From: a virus
Virus record (IMG/VR): IMGVR_UViG_3300033146_005439
Span: 1 to 64,000 of that record
DNA: 64,000 nt
Direction: 5' to 3' (one strand)
Positions 32,820-42,900 of the stretch are shown here, one piece after another. The position numbers were made by a program, and so were the translations under genes. The stretch's first letter is position 1; each line of letters opens with the position of its first letter. The notes under the pieces are model-generated. The model was not told the DNA's origin, ran no database searches, and worked only from the letters and a program-made list of their open reading frames with translations.

Positions 32820-34266
32820 TCTGAACCTCTCCTTGACCTAATGTATTTATATCCCCGATATCTAAAGTATCACTACCACTAAAAATATGTTTCTCTACTT
32901 GATGCATCATTGGCACTTCTAAAATAGTTAGTTTAGAATGAATAAACTTATAACCTATACCCGCAGAACCGGTTGTACCTCCACGCCTAGAATCTTTAAT
33001 ATATAAACCATAATGACCTATTTCATCTAAATCCCAAGCATTTTCTTCAGCTTCCTTTAAATCACGTAATCCCCAAAAAGCAATAACATCAGCATAACGA
33101 GCTATACGATCTGAATCAGCTACATCACCAGCTCTACTTAACTGAACAGCCGCCAAAAAAGGTATATTTAATTGACCAGACAAATCTTTTAATTTAGTAG
33201 TAACATCACCTAAAATTTGATATTCTTTTCTTCCTTGTTCTATACTGGATAAATCAGGTTCTTTAATATAATCAAAAATACCTAGTTGAATATCCTCCTT
33301 TAATTTATACTTCTTATACAAAGCTGATATTTTATCAACGGAATATCCAGGCAAATAAAAATGAAAAAGTTTACTCGCTTTTAAATACTCTACTGCACGA
33401 AGTACTCTATCATAAATTTCAGCGTTACCTTTAAAACCACCATGTTTAATAATACGTTCATCTACACCACTAATATTAGCTAAAATACGCCCCCGCCATT
33501 CAGGAAAAGTCATCTCTGTATCTATGTATAAAACTGGTTCTTGTTTCTTAATAGAAACATTAGCCGCAATATTAGTAAGTAAAGCACTTTTACCCATCTT
33601 TTTTCGGGCGGCAATAATAGTTAAAGTACCAGGAATTAAACCATCAATTGCTTTATCTAAAAAAGGATAACCTGTGGATAAACCTAATGTCTCTATTTTA
33701 GTATCTTCTATACTTTTAATATAATCTTCTAAACCATCGCCAATATGAATAGGTTCTTCAATAGCTGAACTTTCTAAAGATAAAGTTAATATGTCTGCTT
33801 GTACTTTATTTAAAAATGTATCACTAGGTACCGTTTCTACTTTTCCAGCACTGTCCAATAATTCATATCTATTACGATGCAAACTTACAAATAATTTATA
33901 TTTAGTACTATCATCCAAAAGTTTATGAACGTATAAATCAAAATTAGAAGAATTCACCTCTGTTTTAAATATAGCAGACAAAAAAGATTCATCCTCTAAC
34001 TCTGTATAACCTAATTCACTAGCTATCTTAGTTAAAATAGGAACATCAAAAGAACGCACACCTGTTTTATGTGCTATAAACATTATATTAAATAATTTAC
34101 GAGAATCCTCTGCTAAAAAATCATCTTCAACAACCTTAGACAGTAATGAATAAAAAAGGTCTTCGTTACATAAAGATAAAGCCAAAACAGAACGTTCGTT
34201 ACCATAATCACAAAAAGTTAAACGTACATCATCTGAATCAACTGTGTCTTTCTTGATATAATTCAT
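32797..34266 (-). CDS. dnaB: Replicative DNA helicase, DnaB-type
   Basis: 489 residues: an N-terminal helical domain, then the RecA-like motor from about residue 195. Walker A is AARKKMGKSALL (219-230), followed by VLYIDTEMTFPEWRGRI with the Walker B-like acidic pair, and AAVQLSR as the H3 motif. TGYPFLDKAIDGLIPG precedes Walker A as in DnaB. It unwinds DNA 5' to 3' at the fork. GGAG precedes the ATG at 34266. Neither an intein nor a separate loader was recognised. Confidence 0.93.
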   Translation of the reverse strand: MNYIKKDTVDSDDVRLTFCDYGNERSVLALSLCNEDLFYSLLSKVVEDDFLAEDSRKLFNIMFIAHKTGVRSFDVPILTKIASELGYTELEDESFLSAIFKTEVNSSNFDLYVHKLLDDSTKYKLFVSLHRNRYELLDSAGKVETVPSDTFLNKVQADILTLSLESSAIEEPIHIGDGLEDYIKSIEDTKIETLGLSTGYPFLDKAIDGLIPGTLTIIAARKKMGKSALLTNIAANVSIKKQEPVLYIDTEMTFPEWRGRILANISGVDERIIKHGGFKGNAEIYDRVLRAVEYLKASKLFHFYLPGYSVDKISALYKKYKLKEDIQLGIFDYIKEPDLSSIEQGRKEYQILGDVTTKLKDLSGQLNIPFLAAVQLSRAGDVADSDRIARYADVIAFWGLRDLKEAEENAWDLDEIGHYGLYIKDSRRGGTTGSAGIGYKFIHSKLTILEVPMMHQVEKHIFSGSDTLDIGDINTLGQGEVQNESDALV

Positions 34267-34690
34267 TCTCTCTCCTAGTTAATTCTCTTTTAAATGATGC
34301 AATTAATTCTGAAATAGTTTTATCAATACCTTGTAACATATATACTTCATCTTGTAAAGCTTCTATTTCTATTTGTATAGAAGATAAAGTAGCCGTTTCA
34401 TATATAAGTTTATTACGTGCCTCAGCTTTTGTTTTATATTTTTTTAAATACTCTGGCGTCATTAATTGAAATAAAGTAGCTTCTAATAAACGTTGTTTAT
34501 CATTTAACCTCATTTTTGTTTGATTAAATTGAAATTTAAAATAAATCAAATACTGTGATAAAGCTATCACATATTGACTAATTTCTAGACTAGATACTTG
34601 ATTTAATTTAGAAACATCAAAATGAAAAATAGAATTAACATAATTTTTATTAGGATTTATTTGCTTAAACATATCAATATCATCCTGCAT
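34238..34690 (-). CDS. Helical coiled-coil protein upstream of the helicase (150 aa)
   Basis: Long helices (KTKAEARNKLIYETATLSSI, IEIEALQDEVYMLQGIDK) with heptad character suggest a coiled coil. The ATG at 34690 lies seven bases after GGAGG and overlaps the upstream stop as TGATG; a TTG just before it is less likely. It overlaps dnaB by 29 bases. The position next to the helicase makes a helicase accessory or loader conceivable, but there is no motif to support it. Confidence 0.55.
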   Translation of the reverse strand: MQDDIDMFKQINPNKNYVNSIFHFDVSKLNQVSSLEISQYVIALSQYLIYFKFQFNQTKMRLNDKQRLLEATLFQLMTPEYLKKYKTKAEARNKLIYETATLSSIQIEIEALQDEVYMLQGIDKTISELIASFKRELTRRENELYQERHS

Positions 34691-34920
34691 CAAGAAACCT
34701 CCTTATCCTCATTTTTATTTTCTTTTGTAACATAACAACCAGTACAAAAATAATCAAACTCATAAGTACCTGTTTCATGATTATAAAAATTATACCAATC
34801 AGATTTCATACCCACTTGTTTACATTCTAAAGATAAATCACAATAATGACTATCCCCAGTCATAGTGCCATCTTTTAAAGGTATAAAATCCATACAATCT
34901 TTTATTAATATATCAGTCAT
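34690..34920 (-). CDS. Small Cys-containing protein (76 aa)
   Basis: Four cysteines (DCMDF, HYCDLSLEC, FCTGCYV) could bind metal. The ATG at 34920 is six bases after GAGG; the upstream ATG at 34932 has no Shine-Dalgarno. It overlaps its neighbours on both sides. I do not recognise the family. Confidence 0.55.
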   Translation of the reverse strand: MTDILIKDCMDFIPLKDGTMTGDSHYCDLSLECKQVGMKSDWYNFYNHETGTYEFDYFCTGCYVTKENKNEDKEVS

Positions 34921-35257
34921 GTAGTGCCTCATAAATACGAGTTAAAACAAGATCTTGCGTAATCACATCTTGTTTATCATAAAAATAAACTAAAACTAAA
35001 TTAGTTTCTTCACAATATTCAACTTTTAAATTATCCCTTCTTTTTTGGGCATATAAAGCTTTAATATCTGAATGAAAATGACTTACATACTTAAAATGTT
35101 GTTCACCTTGACATTCAATTAAAACTCCTAAAGTTTTAATATAAAAATCAAAGAACAAACGAGTATTTTTATAATATACATAATATTCACATTTTATATC
35201 ATCAAATGGATATAACTTATGTAAAACATTATAAACATTATCTGCTATTTTACTCAT
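34913..35257 (-). CDS. Vsr-like / PD-(D/E)XK endonuclease (114 aa)
   Basis: FFDFYIKTLGVLIECQGEQHF (residues about 30-50) has the layout of the small Vsr-type nucleases of phages: an acidic residue, an ExxGxxHF-type core, then QKRRDNLKVEYC and LVLVYF. It starts inside the recA stop (ATGA overlap). It could be a homing nuclease or a repair enzyme acting with RecA. The nuclease fold is fairly clear; the role is not. Confidence 0.68.
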   Translation of the reverse strand: MSKIADNVYNVLHKLYPFDDIKCEYYVYYKNTRLFFDFYIKTLGVLIECQGEQHFKYVSHFHSDIKALYAQKRRDNLKVEYCEETNLVLVYFYDKQDVITQDLVLTRIYEALHD

Positions 35258-36318
35258 GTTTTATTTAAAGAGGCGTCTCTTTCTTTCTGAGCTTGATAAA
35301 AAGGAGTTAAACCCACCATAGAAATTACTTGATCTTTAATTTCAAAAAAAACTTCTGGATGCTTATTAAAATAATCCCTAACACCCTTATCACCTTGACC
35401 TATAGTTTCTCCTTTATGATAATACCAAGCTCCCTTTTTTTCAATAATACCTAGATCTACAGCATATGTTATAATCTCATATTCCAAATCATAACCCACA
35501 CCGTAGTATAAAGGAACTATATTAGATTTAAAAGGAGCACTTAATTTATTTTTAACTATTTCACATTTGGTCATGTGCCCTATAACTGTACCATCTTCAT
35601 CTTTAATTCTATTAGCAACAGCTTGTGCCCCAGAAACCTTAATCCTACCTGTAGCATAAAATTTTAAAGCATTACCACCAGTTGTAGTCTCTGGATTACC
35701 ATAACCACCTACTTTATTACGTGTCTGATTAATAAAAATAACACATACATTATTTTTTGCTGCTATAGGGACATACCTAAGTAAAGTAGTACTCATTAAT
35801 CTAGCTAAAAGAGCTATTGTAGTATCACCTATTTCCTTTTGGGCTTGATCTTGTGGTATTAAAGCTGTTACAGAATCTACAACAACTAAATCTAATTCTC
35901 CCGTCTTCATTAATATTTCGGCGGCATCTAAATTTTCCTCTCCAGTAAATAAATCAATTACAATAAGTTTATCTAAATCTACACCCATAGATTCAAATAG
36001 TTGAGGATCAGCGCTATGTTCTGCATCAATAAAAGCAGCAGTCATACCACGTGATTGTGCTTCTGCTATAATAGACATAGCAAGTGTAGTTTTGCCAGAG
36101 GCTTCTCCACCAAAGATCTCGTAGATTCTACCTAAAGCTACACCACCTCTACCTAAATTCATATCTAAACCAATACTTCTAGTAGAAATAGTATCAATAA
36201 TAAGAGGTTTTTCTGACATAGGCTTAACTACATCACCATACTTCTTTTGAATAGCCTTCTTAGCTAAGTCTAATGTAGATACAACTTTTTTAGTCTTACT
36301 ATCTTTTTTCTTAACCAT
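35254..36318 (-). CDS. recA: RecA recombinase
   Basis: 354 residues with the full RecA core: Walker A GGEASGKTT (in place of GPESSGKTT), AAFIDAEHSADPQ, Walker B LDLVVVDSVTALIP, and loop 2 INQTRNKVGGYGNPETTTGGNALKFY. The extra N-terminal Lys-rich segment (VKKKDSKTKKV) and the C-terminal helical tail resemble bacterial RecA more than T4 UvsX. It promotes strand exchange in recombination-dependent repair or replication. GGAG precedes the ATG at 36318. Confidence 0.97.
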   Translation of the reverse strand: MVKKKDSKTKKVVSTLDLAKKAIQKKYGDVVKPMSEKPLIIDTISTRSIGLDMNLGRGGVALGRIYEIFGGEASGKTTLAMSIIAEAQSRGMTAAFIDAEHSADPQLFESMGVDLDKLIVIDLFTGEENLDAAEILMKTGELDLVVVDSVTALIPQDQAQKEIGDTTIALLARLMSTTLLRYVPIAAKNNVCVIFINQTRNKVGGYGNPETTTGGNALKFYATGRIKVSGAQAVANRIKDEDGTVIGHMTKCEIVKNKLSAPFKSNIVPLYYGVGYDLEYEIITYAVDLGIIEKKGAWYYHKGETIGQGDKGVRDYFNKHPEVFFEIKDQVISMVGLTPFYQAQKERDASLNKT

Positions 36319-36329
36319 ACATAAATCTC

Positions 36330-36902
36330 CTACTTTTTATAAATTAAATCAAAACCTTTATAATTTTTAGCTTCTCGTTCAGACCATAACTTAGCTTTAC
36401 GTTCAGCTTTTAACTGTAAAAATTCATATTCATTACTGTTTAATAAATTAATAACTTTATCAGTTACCCATTTACAATTTACCCACCCAAATAAAGCTAA
36501 AGTAGGACCACTTTTTAAATTCAATTGTTCTTCATATTGAAAAAGACCTTCTATAATAAGAGCTGTATCTATTAAAGCTTCTTTATAAGAAATAGATAAC
36601 TCAACACTACGTTTTTTAACAAAATTAGACAATATAGCCCTATCCTTATCTCTATTAGAAACTAATTTACAAATGTTACCTTTATAATAAGCATACATAT
36701 TATAAAAGTAATCTATCAAATCATCAACAGATTTTAAATCATGCCTTACTGGTTTTTTTACAATAGAATAATCACGACTCTTTAAAAAATCAATACACAA
36801 AGCCTCTAAATCAGCCTCTGTTTTAACTGAACCTCCAAAAAGGTCCCTCTGTTCTAGATCAAATAAAAGTTGCTTAAAAGTATCTAAATAGGCCGCTGTC
36901 AT
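36330..36902 (-). CDS. Hypothetical protein between recA and dnaN (190 aa)
   Basis: Mostly alpha-helical with charged C-terminus (KAERKAKLWSEREAKNYKG). It lies between recA and the clamp gene, overlapping the clamp end by four bases, and is likely part of the replication machinery. I compared it with the missing Z-pathway proteins: it has neither an HD motif (DatZ) nor the acidic MazG pattern. Family not recognised. Confidence 0.55.
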   Translation of the reverse strand: MTAAYLDTFKQLLFDLEQRDLFGGSVKTEADLEALCIDFLKSRDYSIVKKPVRHDLKSVDDLIDYFYNMYAYYKGNICKLVSNRDKDRAILSNFVKKRSVELSISYKEALIDTALIIEGLFQYEEQLNLKSGPTLALFGWVNCKWVTDKVINLLNSNEYEFLQLKAERKAKLWSEREAKNYKGFDLIYKK

Positions 36903-38041
36903 ACTCTTCGCCTAATAGGTGTTAAAAGAGCCCTTTGATTATGATTATTAACATCTTTTAAAATAAACAAACCATTTTCATTAGAAAAACAAACTTCCAC
37001 TTGGGTATCATCTATAGCATCTAAACTCTGAACTAAATATTGACCATTTAAATCAATCAACAAATTTTTAGTATGCTCTATAGCACCACTATAAATAAAA
37101 GAAGCATTATCAGCAAATACTTGTAATTGACCGTCTTCTAATTGTAAAGTAACTCGCTTATAATCATCATCAAGAGCGTTTATAAAAGGGACTAAACTCG
37201 ATAGTAATATATATTTATCTATTACAATAGAATCAATATATTGCTCAAAAGTTTCAGTATAATCAGGAAAATTATCTCCAACTAATAATCTACCATGTAA
37301 AGTTGTATTATTGATAACCACTTTAATAAAACCCTTAGATATATCAGCATCGAAAAAAACTGAAGTTTCTGGTTCTAACAATCTTCTAAGAACCATAATA
37401 AATTGATAAGGTATTAAATAAGAAATATCTTTAACATCACTAGTATTATCTACAGAAAACTCTGCTAATTTTAAAGCATCAGTTCCAGCAAAATATATTT
37501 TATCTTCTGTAAATTTTAAATTAATGCCTTGTATAAATAATCTTGCTGAACTAGGATCTGTTGCATAAATAACTTTACTTATAGCGCTCTTTATTACATC
37601 CGAACTTAACACAAAGGAAGGTTCTCCAAAAGCTGAAGGTAAAAACATTTTTTCCGTAGGAAATAAAGGTAGTTTTAAAGAACTTTTTGCTGACTGACCA
37701 TTAGAAAAAGTATTTACAACTTTAACTGTAAAACTATGCTTATTAAGTTTTAAAGATACCCTATCTACACCCTCTTCATCATTCCATATTTTAAAACTAT
37801 TTACAAAAGAAAACAATTTAAAATAAGGAATACAAGCTCTACCAGTTTCTTTTATACTTAAATTATCATAACAAACTTTAGTTACAAATAAACGACCATT
37901 TGTTGCTAAAAAAACAACACTACCATCCTTACGAGCTTCTAAAAAAACTTGCCCAGTTACATCCTGTGCAGCAGGTTTAATAACAGTACTAACAGCTTTT
38001 AACACTTCTTGTAATTCAAATAAATCAATTAATAATTCCAT
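36899..38041 (-). CDS. dnaN: DNA polymerase III beta subunit-like sliding clamp
   Basis: 380 residues, close to the bacterial beta clamp, with three similar domains. The first has ELLIDLFELQEVLKAVSTVI and a QDVTGQVFLEA segment, the second SDVIKSAISKVIYATDPSSA (the ATS-like pattern of DnaN), the third DKYILLSSLVPFINALDDDYKRV. It forms a ring that tethers the polymerase. It is the first gene after the promoter at 38085-38113, with AAAGGAGG before the ATG. Most phages use the host clamp, so an own copy is notable. Confidence 0.9.
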   Translation of the reverse strand: MELLIDLFELQEVLKAVSTVIKPAAQDVTGQVFLEARKDGSVVFLATNGRLFVTKVCYDNLSIKETGRACIPYFKLFSFVNSFKIWNDEEGVDRVSLKLNKHSFTVKVVNTFSNGQSAKSSLKLPLFPTEKMFLPSAFGEPSFVLSSDVIKSAISKVIYATDPSSARLFIQGINLKFTEDKIYFAGTDALKLAEFSVDNTSDVKDISYLIPYQFIMVLRRLLEPETSVFFDADISKGFIKVVINNTTLHGRLLVGDNFPDYTETFEQYIDSIVIDKYILLSSLVPFINALDDDYKRVTLQLEDGQLQVFADNASFIYSGAIEHTKNLLIDLNGQYLVQSLDAIDDTQVEVCFSNENGLFILKDVNNHNQRALLTPIRRRV

Positions 38042-38084
38042 ATATACCTCCTTTTAAAAAAATATTATATATCTAATTAAAATT

Positions 38085-38113
38085 AGTATAACATATTAAT
38101 AAAAGAAAGTCTA
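38085..38113 (-). promoter_or_regulatory. Sigma70-type promoter of the replication operon
   Basis: On the minus strand TAGACT (38108-38113, four of six to TTGACA) is followed after exactly 17 bases by TATACT (38085-38090, five of six), with the extended TG just before. It lies in the 79-base gap between the structural block and dnaN, and reads into dnaN and the genes after it. As no other clear promoter was found down to 5064, it may drive much of a 33-kb transcription unit, though weak internal promoters cannot be excluded. Confidence 0.75.
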
Positions 38114-38120
38114 CTAAAAT

Positions 38121-39986
38121 TTAAACGCATTGAATAAAAACATTTAAATTTTTAAACCAATGCTTACGAGAAACTATCGAGTATTTAACATATAAATCTA
38201 TACAATTTAAAGGTAAAGAAGCCTTAATAAAACCATATAAATCTTTTTTAAATAAAGTACCATGTTTTTGTAAAATAAATTTAATCTGCTCATCTATATC
38301 GGAATAATCCTCCAAATTAACATAATCAGATACCCTTACTGAAGATTTACTTCTAGAAGATGCCTTATAATAGTAACTTTCTATATGAAAAGCCCATAAA
38401 TAAGACTTATTCCTATCTAAAGAATATATCTTGTCATAATTTTTTATATAATAATATATAGGTGAACCATCTTCACCAGAATTAATTTTAATGTTTACAT
38501 ACCTAGGGTTTCTGCCAGCTGAAAAATTATTTATATCCAAAACTTGTTCTGTATGTTTAAATTGTTCATACATAGGGGTTGTAGTAAAATTAGGTAAAAT
38601 TTTAGGTTGTATAAAAGCAACTAAACTTTTACTATGTAACTGACCATATATATAGGTATTTAAAGTAACTAAATTACCTCCTATAAGATTAAAAGAATTT
38701 TCTATTTTAGAAGCTTTCTTTAAAGTACCACCATTTATTTTAAATTGTGCGTAAGGCCTATAAGTCTCTGCAGCTCTTATATGTATATAATCTAATACTT
38801 CATAAGAACTTGTATTAATAAAACAACTTAAATCTTTAATATTTCTAGAATAAAAAGTATTATCCCATCCTATAACATAGCCTACTAAATCTTTCTTAAA
38901 TAATATATCACAATAAGCATATAAAACTTTATAATTAGAATTTAGACAATAAGTATTAATCATAGCATATAAATAAACACTTTGTAATAATGAAATAGCT
39001 ATAACAGAACTACTTTTTAATATAGAAGGTTTAATTGAAACAACTAGATCTTTATATAAACGACCTGTATTTATATAAGTAATTAAATCAAAAAGTTTCA
39101 TTGTAGAAATAGTAATGTATAAATCTTTGTATAAATCTTTATTTATATAAGTATATAAAAATTTTGTTTGATTAAAACCCTTAAACCCTTTAATAACACC
39201 ATATAAAACTTTAAAAGGTATACAATAAATAGAACCTATTAAATTTAAATAAGCTAAATTAGCACTTAAATATATATGTAAATCTTTAATAGCATAACTA
39301 TGTAAATAAACACTAAACTCTTTATAAGGAATACTAACTAAATAAGTATTTAAAAATAAACTACTTAAATTTATACCAGTAATATAAGTAGAAAGAAGTT
39401 TATATCTTTTACTAAATATATAACCTTTTAAATAAACATAAGCCCAACCATAAATAAAACTTTTAATACTTAAACTTTGTCTTAAATAAATTTTAAAAAA
39501 AGAAGTTTTTAAATCTAAAAAACCTTTTAAATAAACACCTTCTATATTAACATGTATATCATAAAATTCTATAATATTTATAAAAGCATTTAATTTAAAA
39601 GGTTCTACACTATAAAGTAAACTTTTTAAATCAAAATAAATAGACTTTCCTTGTAAAACACGTATAAATACTTTAAAATAAATATTAGAAGTGTGCTCTA
39701 TATTTCGTATAAAAGCTGTATAAGAAAGAGTATCTGTAAAAGTCATTACTCTAATAAAAGAATGTAGATACAAAGAAGGTATCTGCACAGCAATATAAGC
39801 ATTTAAATAAATACTTAAAGGATTACCATAAATAAAACTTTCTAAAGTATCTGCGGATTTAAAAACACAAGGTAATTTAAGAACTTGTATAGTACCTTTG
39901 GCATAACCTAAAACTATACGCCTACATTCAGTGGCATATACACCACTTAAAGCTCTTGCTTTTAAGTTATCATAATTATAGGTCAT
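38121..39986 (-). CDS. Repeat-rich solenoid-like virion protein (621 aa)
   Basis: The first 440 residues are a degenerate repeat of alternating aromatic and hydrophobic strands, with cores such as IYLNAYI, LYLHSFI, YLKGFLDLK, IYLRQSLSIKSFIYGW, IYLSANL and KDLYITIS, spaced about 14 or 28 residues. This suggests a stacked beta-solenoid. The C-terminal part (from about residue 430) is different. It ends the structural gene run, just before the replication promoter. No catalytic motif or signal peptide. Probably a tail or capsid surface fibre. Confidence 0.55.
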   Translation of the reverse strand: MTYNYDNLKARALSGVYATECRRIVLGYAKGTIQVLKLPCVFKSADTLESFIYGNPLSIYLNAYIAVQIPSLYLHSFIRVMTFTDTLSYTAFIRNIEHTSNIYFKVFIRVLQGKSIYFDLKSLLYSVEPFKLNAFINIIEFYDIHVNIEGVYLKGFLDLKTSFFKIYLRQSLSIKSFIYGWAYVYLKGYIFSKRYKLLSTYITGINLSSLFLNTYLVSIPYKEFSVYLHSYAIKDLHIYLSANLAYLNLIGSIYCIPFKVLYGVIKGFKGFNQTKFLYTYINKDLYKDLYITISTMKLFDLITYINTGRLYKDLVVSIKPSILKSSSVIAISLLQSVYLYAMINTYCLNSNYKVLYAYCDILFKKDLVGYVIGWDNTFYSRNIKDLSCFINTSSYEVLDYIHIRAAETYRPYAQFKINGGTLKKASKIENSFNLIGGNLVTLNTYIYGQLHSKSLVAFIQPKILPNFTTTPMYEQFKHTEQVLDINNFSAGRNPRYVNIKINSGEDGSPIYYYIKNYDKIYSLDRNKSYLWAFHIESYYYKASSRSKSSVRVSDYVNLEDYSDIDEQIKFILQKHGTLFKKDLYGFIKASLPLNCIDLYVKYSIVSRKHWFKNLNVFIQCV

Positions 39987-39990
39987 GCTT

Positions 39991-42900
39991 TTATATATCC
40001 CACCAAACTCTTAGTTTACTATCAAAATAATCAAAAACAGCTTGTGCTGGTATTTTTGATCGAACATAAATAGCTTTACTATCATTTATACGTATATCAG
40101 AAACTTTTAAAGAAGGAACTACACCTATAGATTTAATATAAGGAACTGAAGAATCTTCCCCAAAATTCTTACTAATTAAGGTTAATTTTATTTGTAAAAA
40201 TCTAAGCCTTTTTAAAAAATAATTATCTTTAGGCACAATACTCCAATTATCAACAGAAGTGTTCCAAAAAGGATCTTCTTTACGTGGTAATATAGTACCT
40301 AATAAAGCATATTCTCTTTTAGACACATTAAAATCATGAGAAAATATAATAGGATATGCAGGCTCATAAGTAAAAGTATTAGAAGGAATAAAATCACTAT
40401 AATATAATATTTTATCTATATTTCTTGTATAATTATTTATATAAGTTATACTATGATTATGTTTATTATATACTATACAATAATAAGTATTAGCTTGTAA
40501 ATAAGTTACATTATTTAAAAAAGATTTAGTATAAATTAAAGTGCCTTTTGCTGAATAATGCCTTATTTCACCATTATTAAAAGATAAAGCTACAAAAAAA
40601 CCTCCTACCTTATCTTCTGTCAAACTTATTACTTTAGAAGGCATTAAAATACTAATAAGAGGTTCATCTAAATTAACTCTATATTTACTTACAAAAACTG
40701 AATTAGATGCGGTAGTACTAACTACCCAACAAGAATTTTCTTCAGCGCTACATAATAAAGAAGGACTTTGTAAAGAAATATTAAAAATCAAAGAAGTATC
40801 TAAACCAATAATAGTTAAATTACTTTGTGAAGTACAAGTATAAAAAATATAATCGGACATATAATGCACACAAAAATCTGTTAAATAATTTAAATATAAA
40901 ACATGTTTAGAACTTAAATCAGATGAATAAATAGCTAATAATAAATTAGGTAATAAAAAAACTATATTATCTGATAAAGTAAAAAGTACTTTAATATATT
41001 CATAGGGCTCTTCAACATCATTAGCAGTAAAATTAGCTGCATGTAAAGACTTACCTGAAATATCTTCCAATTCAATATTAAAACTAGTTGCACGCTGCTT
41101 AATAAATATTCTATTACAATTACATCTATTTTCTGAAATACCTACAATTTTTTGTAAACTAGAACTTAAATCACCTAAATCCTTATAAGTATCGGTATGT
41201 ATATCATATAATTTAGCTCCTACAGGAAATAAATCATTACTTGAAACACACCAAGCAATATCACTAAATAAAAAAGGTGGTTCATTAGATTGTTTTATTT
41301 CTATAGTACTTACATATAAATTTTCATCAACACTTATATTATTTTTACCTAATTCTAAATCAGCAACTACTTTAACATAACTTGCTTTATTAGCTTCTTC
41401 AAAATCTATAACTTTAGTTATATAAACTCCTTGAGATAAAATAGATGTATTAAAATAAGAAGCTAACACTAAATTACCCTTATTAGAATTAGAAGCTACA
41501 TCATAAACTTGTTCTTGTAATATATTTAAAAGACCATCTGAAGATTTATATATAATAGATTGAGCATAAATAATAGTATTATATATAGCTTCATCATTGA
41601 TATCTTTAAATAAAGAAATATTTAATAAAAAAGAACCTTCTATAACTTTAGTAATTTGATTTACTACATAACATTTCCACCATTTATTATCCTCTAAAAC
41701 ATATATATAATAAGTGTCATCAAGTAAATTAATCTTAAGATATTCTTCTCCTAATAAAACATCTGTTTCTAAAACTACATATAAAAGACCAGTTATATAA
41801 TCATACTCATAAATTCTAGTTGCGCCGTAACTAATCCCTCGGGCTTTAGCAGTTATAGTTAATTTTTGAGTACTAGTATTATAATCACAAAATCTAAAAG
41901 AATGTTGCTCATTTATTAAACTAAAAGATTGTATTTCTACACAATTATTTGTTATAACATCATACTCATATAAACACATATTAGTGGAATTTATAGATAC
42001 TAATATAATAAAAGTATTATCATCCTTATAAGTAGCTGATATATACCCTGAAGATATATTTATAGTATAAGCTGTTATATTATTAGGCAAACCATTTAAA
42101 TCATGTTTATATACTTGATCATAATCTATAACATACACACAAGCATTACCAGAATGGTAATATAAAGCAACATAAGAATTAGATAAATAAGGCTGCATAT
42201 CCATATATAAACTAAAAGTATCAGTTAAAATATCATATTTAAATAATTCTTTTAAATTTCCGGGATATTTATGTGCTAATATGTAACAAACTAAATTATC
42301 TTTATCTAAACTCATAGTTTGAGTATTATAAATAAAGCCTAAATCTACTGTAGATAATTGGGGTTGTTTATATTTATACTGCCAAGGAGTATCTAAAGAA
42401 GCTATACTTAAATAATTAGTTGAAGAAACAACTTCAGTGTTCAAAAAAGTTCCAGAATACCAATTGTTATAAACATTAGAAATAATAGTACCTGCATCTA
42501 TACCTTTATAAGGACCTTCTTTATTTAAAGCTAACTGAATATAATCCCCTTTAGTGGTTGGATCAGGATCTATACACACATAGGCGTCCACAGAATCAGG
42601 CTTACAATTATTATATATATAAACAGGCTCTGATTTCCCTTCATAACCTATAGGAGTATCATCTAAATATTCATAATAAGAAGAACCATCTTGACCAAAG
42701 CTAATACAATAATCATTATTTAAAATCTTAAATTCAAAAACTTCAATAGAAATACCACTAACAACACATCTTATATATTTAGCAATAGAAGGTTCTGGTA
42801 AAGTAGCATAATATGCTTGAGCACTAACGTTAGTAACCACTTTCTTAAAATTGTAATTATCATCTTCTTTATAATAAAAATAAATATCGTTTTTATTATT

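Noticed and set aside
36330-36902. DatZ or MazZ candidate
   Set aside because: Neither an HD motif nor the MazG acidic residues are present.
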